From: Saprospiraceae bacterium
GTDB taxonomy: Bacteria; Bacteroidota; Bacteroidia; Chitinophagales; Saprospiraceae
Assembly: GCA_020628095.1 (NCBI GenBank)
Contig: JAHDFP010000005.1
Coordinates: 62,001-126,000 of the forward strand
Length of the DNA: 64,000 nt
Direction of reading: 5' to 3'
Under the pieces are notes generated by a model. It made no database searches. It saw nothing but the letters and a program-made list of their open reading frames with translations, and was not told the origin of the DNA. The position numbers and the translations under genes are program-made. The first letter of the stretch is position 1. Every line of letters begins with the position of its first letter. Below, one piece after another: positions 17,974 to 26,121 of the stretch.

Positions 17974-18861
17974 ATGAAGGTTATTGTTTTTGGAGGCAGT
18001 GGTTTTGTAGGTAGTCATATAGTCGATGAACTACTAGAAAAAGGTTATGACGTTACAGTTTTTGACGTACATCCTTCTGATTATTTGCCATCAGGCGTCA
18101 AGATGCTTACAGGAGATATTAAAGACAGAGAACAGGTTAATGAGGCAATAAAGGGGCAAGATTATGTTTTTCACTTAGCGAGTATTGCAGGTATCAAAGA
18201 TGCGGATGATGATCCGATATTGACAACTCAGACTAATCTGATGAGCACCCTGTACATTTTGGATGCCTGTGTACAATACAAAGTTAAGCGTGTTCTTTTC
18301 GCCAGTACGATCTACGTCTATAGTAAGTATGGTTCTTTCTACAGATGTAGCAAGCAGGCCTCGGAAATCTATATAGAAAACTATCATGAGGTCTATGGAC
18401 TTAACTATACCATAATGCGCTATGGCTCTCTATATGGAAAACGTGCAAACCATTTTAACTCTATCAGTAACCTAATCAAACAAGCCATTCAAGAGAAGAA
18501 AATTGTAAGAGGCGGAGATGGAGAAGAAATAAGAGATTATATACATGTCAAGGACGCGGCAAGGGCCAGCGTAGAGCTTATGAGTAGTGATAGGACTAAG
18601 GATTATGTGATGCTGACGGGCTCACAGCCGATGAGGATTAAGGACTTGCTTAATATGATTAAGGAGATGTTTGATAATAAGATAGAGATCGAATATCTCG
18701 GTGATCCAGGGCCTATTGTAGGCCATTATAATATCACTCCTTATACCTTCAAACCCAAAGTAGCACGTAAGTACGTGCTTGATTATTATTATGATTTAGG
18801 TCAAGGTATACTTGATTGTATATATGATCTGGATAATCAACTTAAAGAAAGCGTAAATTAG
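17974..18861 (+). CDS. NAD-dependent sugar epimerase/dehydratase (extended SDR)
   Basis: A 295-residue extended short-chain dehydrogenase. The cofactor loop is VFGGSGFVGSHIVDEL at residues 4-19, the active site has the serine/threonine region ASTIYVYS and the YxxxK pair in YRCSKQASE, and RYGSLYG follows as in UDP-glucose 4-epimerase relatives. A TTG nine bases upstream (17965) is also open, but the ATG at 17974 gives the normal start MKVIVFGG. It probably works on the activated sugar of the neighbouring aldolase/phosphatase group. Whether it is an epimerase, dehydratase or reductase cannot be decided. Confidence 0.85.
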   Translation: MKVIVFGGSGFVGSHIVDELLEKGYDVTVFDVHPSDYLPSGVKMLTGDIKDREQVNEAIKGQDYVFHLASIAGIKDADDDPILTTQTNLMSTLYILDACVQYKVKRVLFASTIYVYSKYGSFYRCSKQASEIYIENYHEVYGLNYTIMRYGSLYGKRANHFNSISNLIKQAIQEKKIVRGGDGEEIRDYIHVKDAARASVELMSSDRTKDYVMLTGSQPMRIKDLLNMIKEMFDNKIEIEYLGDPGPIVGHYNITPYTFKPKVARKYVLDYYYDLGQGILDCIYDLDNQLKESVN

Positions 18862-18969
18862 ACAACTTTTTTGCTCAGAAAAATCACTTTTATTACATAT
18901 AAATATGATTTAAAATTATCTTCGGACAGTAAAAAAATAATTCAATCATTACTCAATCTTAGATCCCTA

Positions 18970-19824
18970 ATGAAAATTCCTATTTTATTCTTGGTCTTAG
19001 CATTCTTTGGCCTCAGTTCTAATTCTGTTGGCCAATCCGCAGATAACAGCAATAGTGCAACAGGCGAGGTAAAAGCTGAAAGCGCCCAAAATGAGACTTC
19101 TGATAAATCTAAAGAAGAAAGACTCGAAGAGTTGCTCGACGAAATAAAAATATACAAGAAAAAAATGAGGGCTCATGACAAAGAAATGCGTGCGCCCCTG
19201 AAAGAAAAAGTTAAAGAATTAGAGGCGAGAATAGAGGAGATAGACGATAATGAGGTAAGGCATCAGCTTTTGGAACAGAAAATGATATTGGATCAAAAGA
19301 TTAATAAAATAGATCGCGCTTTTCCTGAGCCTTTTCATCAATTAAGTAGACAACGAAAAACTTTATTGGCTAAAAGAGATCAGGCGGGTAAAGATACACC
19401 TGAGTTCAAGGCCTATGTTGAGCGTATCAATGAGTTGAAAAAAGAAATTCCTCAGGCAAAAGATATGGAGGAGAAAAAGGCATTAGCTAAAGAGAAGGCA
19501 GAAGTAGAAAAGGAAATGAGAGCCTTTATTAAGGAAGCAAGAGCTGTTGTAAACGCTGAACGTGACGAAGTAATACGCAGGATAAGAGAAATAGAAAACA
19601 CTCCTGAAAGAAACAAGTTAGTCCTAGAACTGAGAGAAGTTATCCATAGGATAATGGATATAGATGATAACGAAGAGCGTCGCCAACTTCTAAAACAAAT
19701 ATCTGAGACTAAGGTGAAGATGAAGTACATCGTCAGAAATGAAAAGAGGCATGAAATAGCCCGTGTGAAGAATGCAATAGAGGCTGAAATTAAAGAATTA
19801 AAGACTGCTCTACGAAAGTCCTAA
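18970..19824 (+). CDS. Predicted secreted coiled-coil protein of unknown function
   Basis: The frame is open from a TTG at 18871, but the ATG at 18970 begins a clean Sec signal peptide (MKIPILFLVLAFFGLSSNS, probable cleavage after the VGQ region), so a 284-residue protein is preferred. After the signal it is nearly all charged helix with strong coiled-coil character. An internal repeat is visible: IDDNEVRHQLLEQK at about 100 and IDDNEERRQLLKQI near 240. There is no enzymatic motif. It interrupts the sugar-enzyme run and has a 108-bp leader, the second longest gap before 57000, so it may have its own promoter. Function unknown. Confidence 0.7.
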   Translation: MKIPILFLVLAFFGLSSNSVGQSADNSNSATGEVKAESAQNETSDKSKEERLEELLDEIKIYKKKMRAHDKEMRAPLKEKVKELEARIEEIDDNEVRHQLLEQKMILDQKINKIDRAFPEPFHQLSRQRKTLLAKRDQAGKDTPEFKAYVERINELKKEIPQAKDMEEKKALAKEKAEVEKEMRAFIKEARAVVNAERDEVIRRIREIENTPERNKLVLELREVIHRIMDIDDNEERRQLLKQISETKVKMKYIVRNEKRHEIARVKNAIEAEIKELKTALRKS

Positions 19825-19875
19825 TCTTATAACAATTATAAACTTACTAGCTAAGCACTGTCGGATTATCAGAAA

Positions 19876-20421
19876 TTGTTAGAACATATCTCTAATGGAG
19901 ATTGGACACTTTTTCTCGATAGAGATGGCACAATTAACCAAAGAATTATTAATGGTTACGTTGGTAAGTGGGAAGAATTTAAATGGATTGATGGCGCTAT
20001 TCAGGCTTTAGGAATCTTAGCCAAATATTTCCGCCGTATTATTATAATCACTAATCAGCAAGGGATAGCCAAAGGTCTTATGACAGAGGAAGACCTTAGT
20101 TCTGTACACGAGATAATGACTACGCAATGCCGTGAGATAGGAGTAGAGATAGATGCGATCTATTACTGCCCTAAGTCAAGATCGGATAAGTCGAATAATC
20201 GTAAACCTAAACCTAATATGGGATTACTTGCTCAAAAAGACTTTCCAGAGATTGCTTTTAGCGAGACCATTATGATAGGTGATATGCAATCTGATATTGA
20301 CTTCGGAGTCGCTTTGGGTGCTAAGACATTGTCCTTGTTACCAGACAATACGAATGCTGATTTCTATATTCCAAGTATAGAGAAGTTTGCACGAGATCTT
20401 TCTGATTACGCAATATCTTAA
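19876..20421 (+). CDS. HAD-IIIA phosphatase, heptose-bisphosphatase (GmhB)-like
   Basis: A 181-residue HAD hydrolase. The nucleophile motif is LFLDRDGTINQR at about 12-23, the form found in D-glycero-heptose 1,7-bisphosphate phosphatase (GmhB) and histidinol phosphatase. Motif II with IIIITNQQGIAKG follows, and motif III/IV reads MIGDMQSDIDFG. The YYCPKSRSD segment corresponds to the GmhB zinc-binding loop, but the usual four cysteines are not present, so zinc is probably lost. The start is TTG at 19876; 51 bp separate it from the previous stop. It is coupled to the next HAD gene by TAATG. It probably dephosphorylates a sugar bisphosphate. Confidence 0.8.
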   Translation: MLEHISNGDWTLFLDRDGTINQRIINGYVGKWEEFKWIDGAIQALGILAKYFRRIIIITNQQGIAKGLMTEEDLSSVHEIMTTQCREIGVEIDAIYYCPKSRSDKSNNRKPKPNMGLLAQKDFPEIAFSETIMIGDMQSDIDFGVALGAKTLSLLPDNTNADFYIPSIEKFARDLSDYAIS

Positions 20422-21065
20422 TGTCTGATATAAGCAAAACTATTAAGGCGATTCTCTTTGATTTTGATGGGGTCATTTTAGATTCTGTTAATGTCAAGAC
20501 AGAAGCTTTTGTTGCCATGTATGAGCCCTACGGACAAGAGGTTCAGCAAAAAGTATTGGATTATCATTTGGAATATGGCGGAATATCCAGATATAAAAAA
20601 ATTGAATACTGGCACAAAAATTTTCTCGGAGTAGAATTGGACGAAACTCAGTTGGAGGCATTGGCGCAAGATTTTTCTAATAGAGTACTTGACGGCGTTT
20701 TGAATGCAAATTTTATTTTAGGAGCTGGCGAGTTTTTAGATCTATATAGTAATAAGTTGCCATTCTATATCTGTACCGGAACACCACAGAAAGAGATAGA
20801 TGTCATAATAGAAAAGAGAAATCTTAAGTCCCGTTTTGTTTCAGTCTATGGCTCTCCTCAATCCAAAGAGGAAATGATAGAGGTGATAAAGGAGAAGGGG
20901 GAATATGCCTCAACGGAACTATTATTTATAGGTGATGCTATGACGGACTATAGAGCAGCAACTAGCAAAAAGTTGAATTTTATTGGTGTCAGGAATGATA
21001 GAACAGATTTTCCAGTTGGTACAAGACTTATTGATTCTATAATGGAGCTAGAAGAATTTGTATGA
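20421..21065 (+). CDS. HAD family hydrolase, beta-phosphoglucomutase-like subfamily
   Basis: A 214-residue HAD-superfamily protein with the nucleophile motif ILFDFDGVILDS at about 11-22, a helical cap domain (about 25-95), motif II in FYICTGTPQ and the acidic motif IV in LLFIGDAMTDYRAA near 168-181. The layout fits phosphoglycolate phosphatase or beta-phosphoglucomutase relatives. It overlaps the previous gene by one base and the next by ATGA. It likely removes phosphate from an intermediate such as a keto-deoxy sugar phosphate, comparable to the KdsC step, though KdsC itself lacks a cap domain. Substrate unknown. Confidence 0.8.
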   Translation: MSDISKTIKAILFDFDGVILDSVNVKTEAFVAMYEPYGQEVQQKVLDYHLEYGGISRYKKIEYWHKNFLGVELDETQLEALAQDFSNRVLDGVLNANFILGAGEFLDLYSNKLPFYICTGTPQKEIDVIIEKRNLKSRFVSVYGSPQSKEEMIEVIKEKGEYASTELLFIGDAMTDYRAATSKKLNFIGVRNDRTDFPVGTRLIDSIMELEEFV

Positions 21066-21991
21066 TGGAGGAAAAGAAAAAAGTATTGGTTACAGGAGCA
21101 GCTGGCTTTATAGGCTCTCACGTTGCCAAAAGAATGTTGGACTTGGGATATGATGTCGCAACTATAGATAATCTATCGACAGGCTATAGGTCTAATATTC
21201 CTGAAGGCGTTACATTTTATGAGGGTGATTGTTTTGATCAGGCAATTATAGAGAATCTGGAGAAAACAAATTGGTCCAGTATTATACACATCGCTGGTCA
21301 GAGTTCTGGAGAAATAAGTTATGATAATCCAGTATACGATCTACAAACTAATACGCAGTCGACACTTATGCTGCTTAAGTTAGCTCAGAAGACTGGTTGT
21401 AACTCGTTTGTGTATGCGTCGAGTATGTCCGTGTATGGTGACCGATTGGATTCTGAGGCTAAGGAATCAGATCAGGTCTCACCTAAGTCCTTCTATGGTG
21501 TGGGCAAACTAGCAAGCGAACATTACCTGAGGATATACACGGACTATAATCTGACCTGTACTTCTCTGAGGTTATGCAACACCTATGGCCCTGGTCAAAA
21601 CATGGAAAATATGAGACAAGGTATGGTGAGTATATTCTTGTCACAGGCTATTAACGACTCCCATATTCATGTCAAAGGAGATAAAGATAGGTTTCGAGAT
21701 TTTTCATACATAGACGATGTCGTCCATGCTTTTGAGAGATCAATGGAATTCTGTGATAACAAATACAGATGTCTTAATGTTACTAGAAATATTAAAATAA
21801 CAGTAGAAGAATTAGTAACTGAGATTAGAAATCTATTTGATGAGGATATTAGTGTAAGGTATGAGGGATCTACACCTGGCGATCAAGTAGGAGTCTATGG
21901 TGATAACACCATGATATCAAAAGAATTAAGTTGGGCACCTTCTGTATCTCTTAGGGAGGGTTTGCAAAAAATGTACGATTGGGCAAAGTAG
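21062..21991 (+). CDS. NAD-dependent epimerase/dehydratase, GalE/WbpP-like
   Basis: A 309-residue extended SDR. The NAD loop is VTGAAGFIGSHVAKRML at about 9-25, followed by DNLSTGYRSNI, and the catalytic YxxxK pair is YGVGKLASE with YASSMSVYGD before it. LRLCNTYGPGQ and DFSYIDDVVHA match the UDP-glucose 4-epimerase side of the family. It begins in an ATGA overlap and its end is overlapped by 13 bases by the lactonase-like gene. It is one of two epimerases in the 14549-24143 group, which supports a multi-step sugar conversion. Confidence 0.85.
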   Translation: MMEEKKKVLVTGAAGFIGSHVAKRMLDLGYDVATIDNLSTGYRSNIPEGVTFYEGDCFDQAIIENLEKTNWSSIIHIAGQSSGEISYDNPVYDLQTNTQSTLMLLKLAQKTGCNSFVYASSMSVYGDRLDSEAKESDQVSPKSFYGVGKLASEHYLRIYTDYNLTCTSLRLCNTYGPGQNMENMRQGMVSIFLSQAINDSHIHVKGDKDRFRDFSYIDDVVHAFERSMEFCDNKYRCLNVTRNIKITVEELVTEIRNLFDEDISVRYEGSTPGDQVGVYGDNTMISKELSWAPSVSLREGLQKMYDWAK

Positions 21992-22698
21992 AACTCAGCT
22001 ATTCCGACAGGCCTATTCAAGTAGTTAGTCTTCAGGACGTGGAAGCTTGCGCCAAACATATATATGACGAAGTAAATGAGGTATGGACAGAGCAAAATAT
22101 TCTTATCTCATGCGGTGGTGGTACACCCAAACCGTTCTATAGTTTGCTTTTTTCTAAGGCTAATAAAAGCAGGCGCACATTACTATTGTCAGATGAGCGT
22201 ATAGTACCAGATAATCACCCTAAGTCTAATCGCCTGATGATATCTTCCATTATGCAAAAAAATGGTAACAAAGAGGATGTAAGGCTATTACCACAATTTA
22301 ATTCTGATGATACCTCAATGGATATTACGCAAGAATTAAATAATACGGACTATTACCAAAACGCTAGTGTCATCTGTGCGATATTAGGTATAGGTGAAGA
22401 TGGGCATACGGCATCCATATTTCCTGGAGCTAATATAGATTATGATACGAAAGAGGCTTTTCTCACATGTAATAACGATGCTGAATCATTCGGTCGGTTG
22501 TCTCTTTCATTTACTTATTTGTTTCGTAGTGAGATGATTATGCTCTATGTTACAGGTAACAATAAATTACCGATATTAAGACGCGTATTGAATGGAAGTT
22601 ATGAGCCTCAAAGTTATCCAGTACAATACATACTAAGAAATTACAACGGTCCTCTTAGCCTTGTGACTGATCTATCAATGCAAGATTTAAAAAAGTAG
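21979..22698 (+). CDS. 6-phosphogluconolactonase-like protein
   Basis: A 239-residue protein of the glucosamine-6-phosphate isomerase/6-phosphogluconolactonase superfamily. Diagnostic segments are ISCGGGTPKPFYSLL at about 43-57, LLLSDERIVPDNHPKSN at about 67-83 and LGIGEDGHTASIFPG at about 134-148, closest to the lactonase branch (SDER and GIGEDGH.AS.FPG). It starts with TTG overlapping the previous gene by 13 bases. Such an enzyme inside a glycan locus is unusual; it may hydrolyse a sugar lactone or catalyse an isomerisation in the keto-acid sugar pathway. It is not expected to be the housekeeping Pgl, because zwf and gnd are absent nearby. Confidence 0.78.
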   Translation: MGKVELSYSDRPIQVVSLQDVEACAKHIYDEVNEVWTEQNILISCGGGTPKPFYSLLFSKANKSRRTLLLSDERIVPDNHPKSNRLMISSIMQKNGNKEDVRLLPQFNSDDTSMDITQELNNTDYYQNASVICAILGIGEDGHTASIFPGANIDYDTKEAFLTCNNDAESFGRLSLSFTYLFRSEMIMLYVTGNNKLPILRRVLNGSYEPQSYPVQYILRNYNGPLSLVTDLSMQDLKK

Positions 22699-22710
22699 AT
22701 AAATTATCGA

Positions 22711-23337
22711 ATGAATAATATAGAAAGAATTTTTTCGGAGAGTAGTAATAGCGCAACCGACTTTATTAATGGTTATGTTGATTACCTCTGTAAATTATTG
22801 AAAGAACTAGATACTGAAAAGGTAGCACTATGCATAGATCAGCTGGAGGAGGCAAGACAAAATGATAATACGGTTTTTATTATAGGGAATGGTGGATCAG
22901 CTTCTACTTCTTCCCATATCGGTAATGATTTTGGATTAGCTGTACTAAAGTTTGCTAAGGATAAAACTAAGTCCTATCGTGTTTTGTCTCTTGCTGAGAA
23001 CATGTCAGTCGTCACTGCGATAGGGAATGATTCGGCTTATGAAAACATTTTCGTGGATCAACTTAAAGTGCATTTTAGACCAGGTGACAAGTTGTTAGCT
23101 ATATCCTGTAGTGGTAACTCACCTAATCTGGTAAAAGCCGCAGAATGGTTTAAAGAGCAGGGTGGTACAGTCATGAGTTGGTTAGGATTTGATGGAGGTA
23201 AATTATTAGGTCTTTCTGATGTACCTGTGGTGGTCACATCTCCTAAGGGCGAATATGCTCCTGTAGAAGACGTGCATCTTGTCATTAATCATATTATCGT
23301 CAGTTGGTTACAACAAAAGCTTATTCATAATCAATAA
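22711..23337 (+). CDS. SIS-domain sugar isomerase, GmhA-like
   Basis: A 208-residue phosphosugar isomerase with a single SIS domain. The phosphate-binding segments are visible: FIIGNGGSASTSSHIGNDF at about 54-72 and LLAISCSGNSPNLVKAAEW at about 130-148, matching the sedoheptulose-7-phosphate isomerase GmhA/DiaA group. It probably interconverts a ketose phosphate and an aldose phosphate. Together with the GmhB-like phosphatase at 19876 it recalls the heptose route, but no HddA kinase or HddC/HldE nucleotidyltransferase is present, so a different sugar is likely. It sits 12 bp after the lactonase-like gene. Confidence 0.85.
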   Translation: MNNIERIFSESSNSATDFINGYVDYLCKLLKELDTEKVALCIDQLEEARQNDNTVFIIGNGGSASTSSHIGNDFGLAVLKFAKDKTKSYRVLSLAENMSVVTAIGNDSAYENIFVDQLKVHFRPGDKLLAISCSGNSPNLVKAAEWFKEQGGTVMSWLGFDGGKLLGLSDVPVVVTSPKGEYAPVEDVHLVINHIIVSWLQQKLIHNQ

Positions 23338-23369
23338 TAACTTCTTTTATAAAAACAAAGCGAAGAACA

Positions 23370-24143
23370 ATGTCAACATTTGATAAGAAGGGAAAAAGAA
23401 TAATTTGCATCATTCCTGCCAGGCTAGGTTCATATAGGTTTCCTACTAAACCATTCGTGGACATTTATGGCAAGCCTATGATTGAACACGTGTACAAGCG
23501 TGCGGCTCTATGCAAAATGCTGGATGAGGTATATGTCGCAACGCCCAATCAAGAAATATATGATCGCGTGGAGGCTTTCGGTGGCAAAGCAATTATGACA
23601 ACTGATGATGTGCGCCGTGCCAGCGACAGAGTGGCCCAGGCTGCATTCAAAGTAGAAAAAGCGGACATCATTGTTAATCTACAGGGAGACGAACCTTTGG
23701 TTAGGCCTGAGATGATAGAAATGGCGGTACAGCCTCTTCTTGATGACCCCACAATTTCTTGTGTTAGCCTGATGCAAAAAATCGGATACGAAGAGGCCAC
23801 AGATATACATGAAATCAAAGTGGTCCATGACACTAACAATATGGTTCTATACCTATCTAGAGAGCCTATACCTTCTAAGTTTATGGGCGATAAGGTGATT
23901 CCTTATTATAAGCAAGTCTGCGTGTTTCCATATACTTACGAATCACTAAAAGATTTTACAGAGCTGGAGTCTACACCTCTGGAGATACTAGAGTCCATAG
24001 ATCTTATGAGATTAGTAGAGCATGGAAGAAAGGTCAAAGTTGTAGAGACTAATGTAGAATCTTACAGTATAGATGTGCCAGAAGATGTTCCTAAAGCCGT
24101 CGAAATCATGAAGAAAGACGACCTTTTTCCTTTGTACAGTTGA
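23370..24143 (+). CDS. KdsB-like CMP-keto-deoxy-sugar synthetase (second copy)
   Basis: A 257-residue paralogue of the protein at 15286. It carries IIPARLGSYRFPTKPFVDIYG at about residues 14-33, YVATPNQEI, VNLQGDEPLV and SREPIPSK. The signature GSYRFPTKP departs from the KdsB form (ASTRLPGKP) even more than the first copy, and the two copies differ from each other, which argues for separate substrates or a paired function. The gene ends the aldolase/SIS/HAD group. The true KdsB for lipid A-core Kdo is probably elsewhere in the genome. Confidence 0.82.
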   Translation: MSTFDKKGKRIICIIPARLGSYRFPTKPFVDIYGKPMIEHVYKRAALCKMLDEVYVATPNQEIYDRVEAFGGKAIMTTDDVRRASDRVAQAAFKVEKADIIVNLQGDEPLVRPEMIEMAVQPLLDDPTISCVSLMQKIGYEEATDIHEIKVVHDTNNMVLYLSREPIPSKFMGDKVIPYYKQVCVFPYTYESLKDFTELESTPLEILESIDLMRLVEHGRKVKVVETNVESYSIDVPEDVPKAVEIMKKDDLFPLYS

Positions 24144-24171
24144 GACAGATATTCTGATAACTTTATAAAAG

Positions 24172-26115
24172 TTGAATAGCTCACATCTTAGAATTTTTGG
24201 ATTAGCGTATCCTATATCGGCGTTAGTCCTTTACCAGAACTCAGTCACTTGGATGTCATCGCGGGTGGGCTATGGTTTACTTAGTTATTCTAAGCTCTTA
24301 TTAGTATTGTTTATACTCTTATTTGGACCTAAGGCGATTTCTACCTTTTTGACCGATAAGTTTGATTTAAGTTGGAGTGGTTCTTCTGAGCTTATTTTTG
24401 TTGGGCTCATAGGTGTGTTGACTCTCCTTGGTACGTTTGTTAGTACTTCGGGAAGTACACTTTTGATTTTGACATCTTTGGTGATTACGTTTCTATTATT
24501 AAAAGATGGGGTAAAGGAATTAAAGCTTTTTCCTTTGTTAGCATCTATAGGCTTTAGTCTTATGCTAAGCGTCTATATGGCTATGATGTTGACAGAAAAT
24601 GGACGAGCGACACCATACTTTTTGCAAGATTTTATAGCTGGAGAGCTCAATGTGGATACGGTTTTTCATTGTGCATTGGCTTATTTATTTGATACCTATA
24701 GGACTATAAGTACTGCCTATAATGGGATAGTAGATCTGCCTTACCATGCTTTTTCTAACATGTTTGTCTCCTCATTATCAGAGCTTACTCAGATAGGAAG
24801 AATGGACCTGTATAATGGCATTGCCTTTTATATTATTATTCCACTTTTCTTATGTAGTATTATAGAATGCGCAAGACATGTCTCTCATCAGTATTTTAAC
24901 TTAGATAAATATAGCTATGGCGTCGTATTAATATTTACATCGACTCTTTTTTTTAATAATGCTTATCTATTTAGATGTGCATTTGTGCATCTGAATTTAT
25001 TGTTTTCCATAGTGCTGCTACTTCATTTATTTATGTTTTTGAGTAAGCACTATGATAAGAATAGAGTATCTGTTCCAATCCACATTTTTATATTCTTATT
25101 CATAACAATAATAACTTATACCAAGCTTTCGTCGGGATTTCACGCATTGGTCATGTACGGAGCATTCAATTTGAAATATTTTGAACTAAGCCCTAAGAGC
25201 GTCTTGCTGAAATTGATACTTCTTGGATTATTAGTATTTTTTGTTTTTCGATTTGTACTGATACCACAAGGCTCGTGGTTTGTGTCCGCCTCTTTTGCTA
25301 AATCCACTTATCGAAAAATAGTAGAGACTTATTGGAGGTTTTGGCGTAATGGTCAGGGATTTCTTTATTATTCGAGTGGCTTCATGATGACTGCCATTTA
25401 TTTGTTTAATCAGAAGGTCAAATCTTTTAAAGATATAAAAGAAGCGATATGGAGTAATTTATTTGTTGCCACCTTATTACTCATGAGTATATCGGGATTA
25501 GTTGTTGGAATTCTGTACTACACCTTTAACTGGTACTTTCTTTTGCCATCTATTATATTCAGTATAATCTATATAGCAGTTATAGTCAGCAAGTATTGGA
25601 CTGAATTAGATGTCAAAAAGTCGTACAAGATGAGCTTTCTCATTTTAGTAGGGGCACTAAATTTTATTAGCCAACCCACAATGATTAAAAAGTATAAAGC
25701 TGAATCCAAAAAACTACAAAAGTCATACAAGAAAATAGTCAATACAAAGGAGAAAAATGTATTGACCGCATATTGCGCCGAGTTAGAGCAACTTGACAGA
25801 ATAGAGAATAAGAGGGAATTAGCCATATATGTCCATAAAGACGAGGACTGGCTCTATAAAAGTCAAAAAAGCAAACATTCACCGTTGTTGATTACTCAGG
25901 CTCTTACTGGTATAGCTATGATAGGTGCAACAGACGGATATGTCAAGCGTGGTAGACATCTTCCATACTTCGGACTACAGTTATATAACAAGCTCGACGA
26001 GGTCAATAATTTAGAAGATGCTATATCTGTAGCCAAGTCTCATGGCTACAGTACATTGCTTAGTTATAGTGCGGATAATAACGAATTGCGAAAAGAAGTC
26101 ATCACGTTAGATTAA
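24172..26115 (+). CDS. Large multi-pass membrane protein, possible polymerase or GT-C transferase
   Basis: A 647-residue protein with a TTG start. The first 480 residues hold about 12 hydrophobic segments with short polar loops. The stretch from about 480 to 647 is soluble, charged and partly helical, ending with PYFGLQLYNKLDEV. The loop ENGRATPYFLQDFIAGELNVDTVFHCALAYL near residues 140-170 has an acidic-plus-histidine pattern reminiscent of GT-C glycosyltransferases, and NGIVDLPYHAFSN follows. I do not recognise a named family. A Wzy-type polymerase or a polyprenyl-phosphate-dependent glycosyltransferase is possible. It is 28 bp after the CMP-sugar synthetase and 6 bp before the next gene. 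Confidence 0.5.
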   Translation: MNSSHLRIFGLAYPISALVLYQNSVTWMSSRVGYGLLSYSKLLLVLFILLFGPKAISTFLTDKFDLSWSGSSELIFVGLIGVLTLLGTFVSTSGSTLLILTSLVITFLLLKDGVKELKLFPLLASIGFSLMLSVYMAMMLTENGRATPYFLQDFIAGELNVDTVFHCALAYLFDTYRTISTAYNGIVDLPYHAFSNMFVSSLSELTQIGRMDLYNGIAFYIIIPLFLCSIIECARHVSHQYFNLDKYSYGVVLIFTSTLFFNNAYLFRCAFVHLNLLFSIVLLLHLFMFLSKHYDKNRVSVPIHIFIFLFITIITYTKLSSGFHALVMYGAFNLKYFELSPKSVLLKLILLGLLVFFVFRFVLIPQGSWFVSASFAKSTYRKIVETYWRFWRNGQGFLYYSSGFMMTAIYLFNQKVKSFKDIKEAIWSNLFVATLLLMSISGLVVGILYYTFNWYFLLPSIIFSIIYIAVIVSKYWTELDVKKSYKMSFLILVGALNFISQPTMIKKYKAESKKLQKSYKKIVNTKEKNVLTAYCAELEQLDRIENKRELAIYVHKDEDWLYKSQKSKHSPLLITQALTGIAMIGATDGYVKRGRHLPYFGLQLYNKLDEVNNLEDAISVAKSHGYSTLLSYSADNNELRKEVITLD

Positions 26116-26121
26116 GCAGAA

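Noticed and set aside
18871-18969. Upstream TTG start for the secreted coiled-coil gene
   Set aside because: It would bury the signal peptide behind 33 charged residues; the ATG at 18970 starts it cleanly.
21979-22698. Glucosamine-6-phosphate deaminase (NagB) assignment
   Set aside because: The SDER and GIGEDGHTAS motifs favour the lactonase branch.
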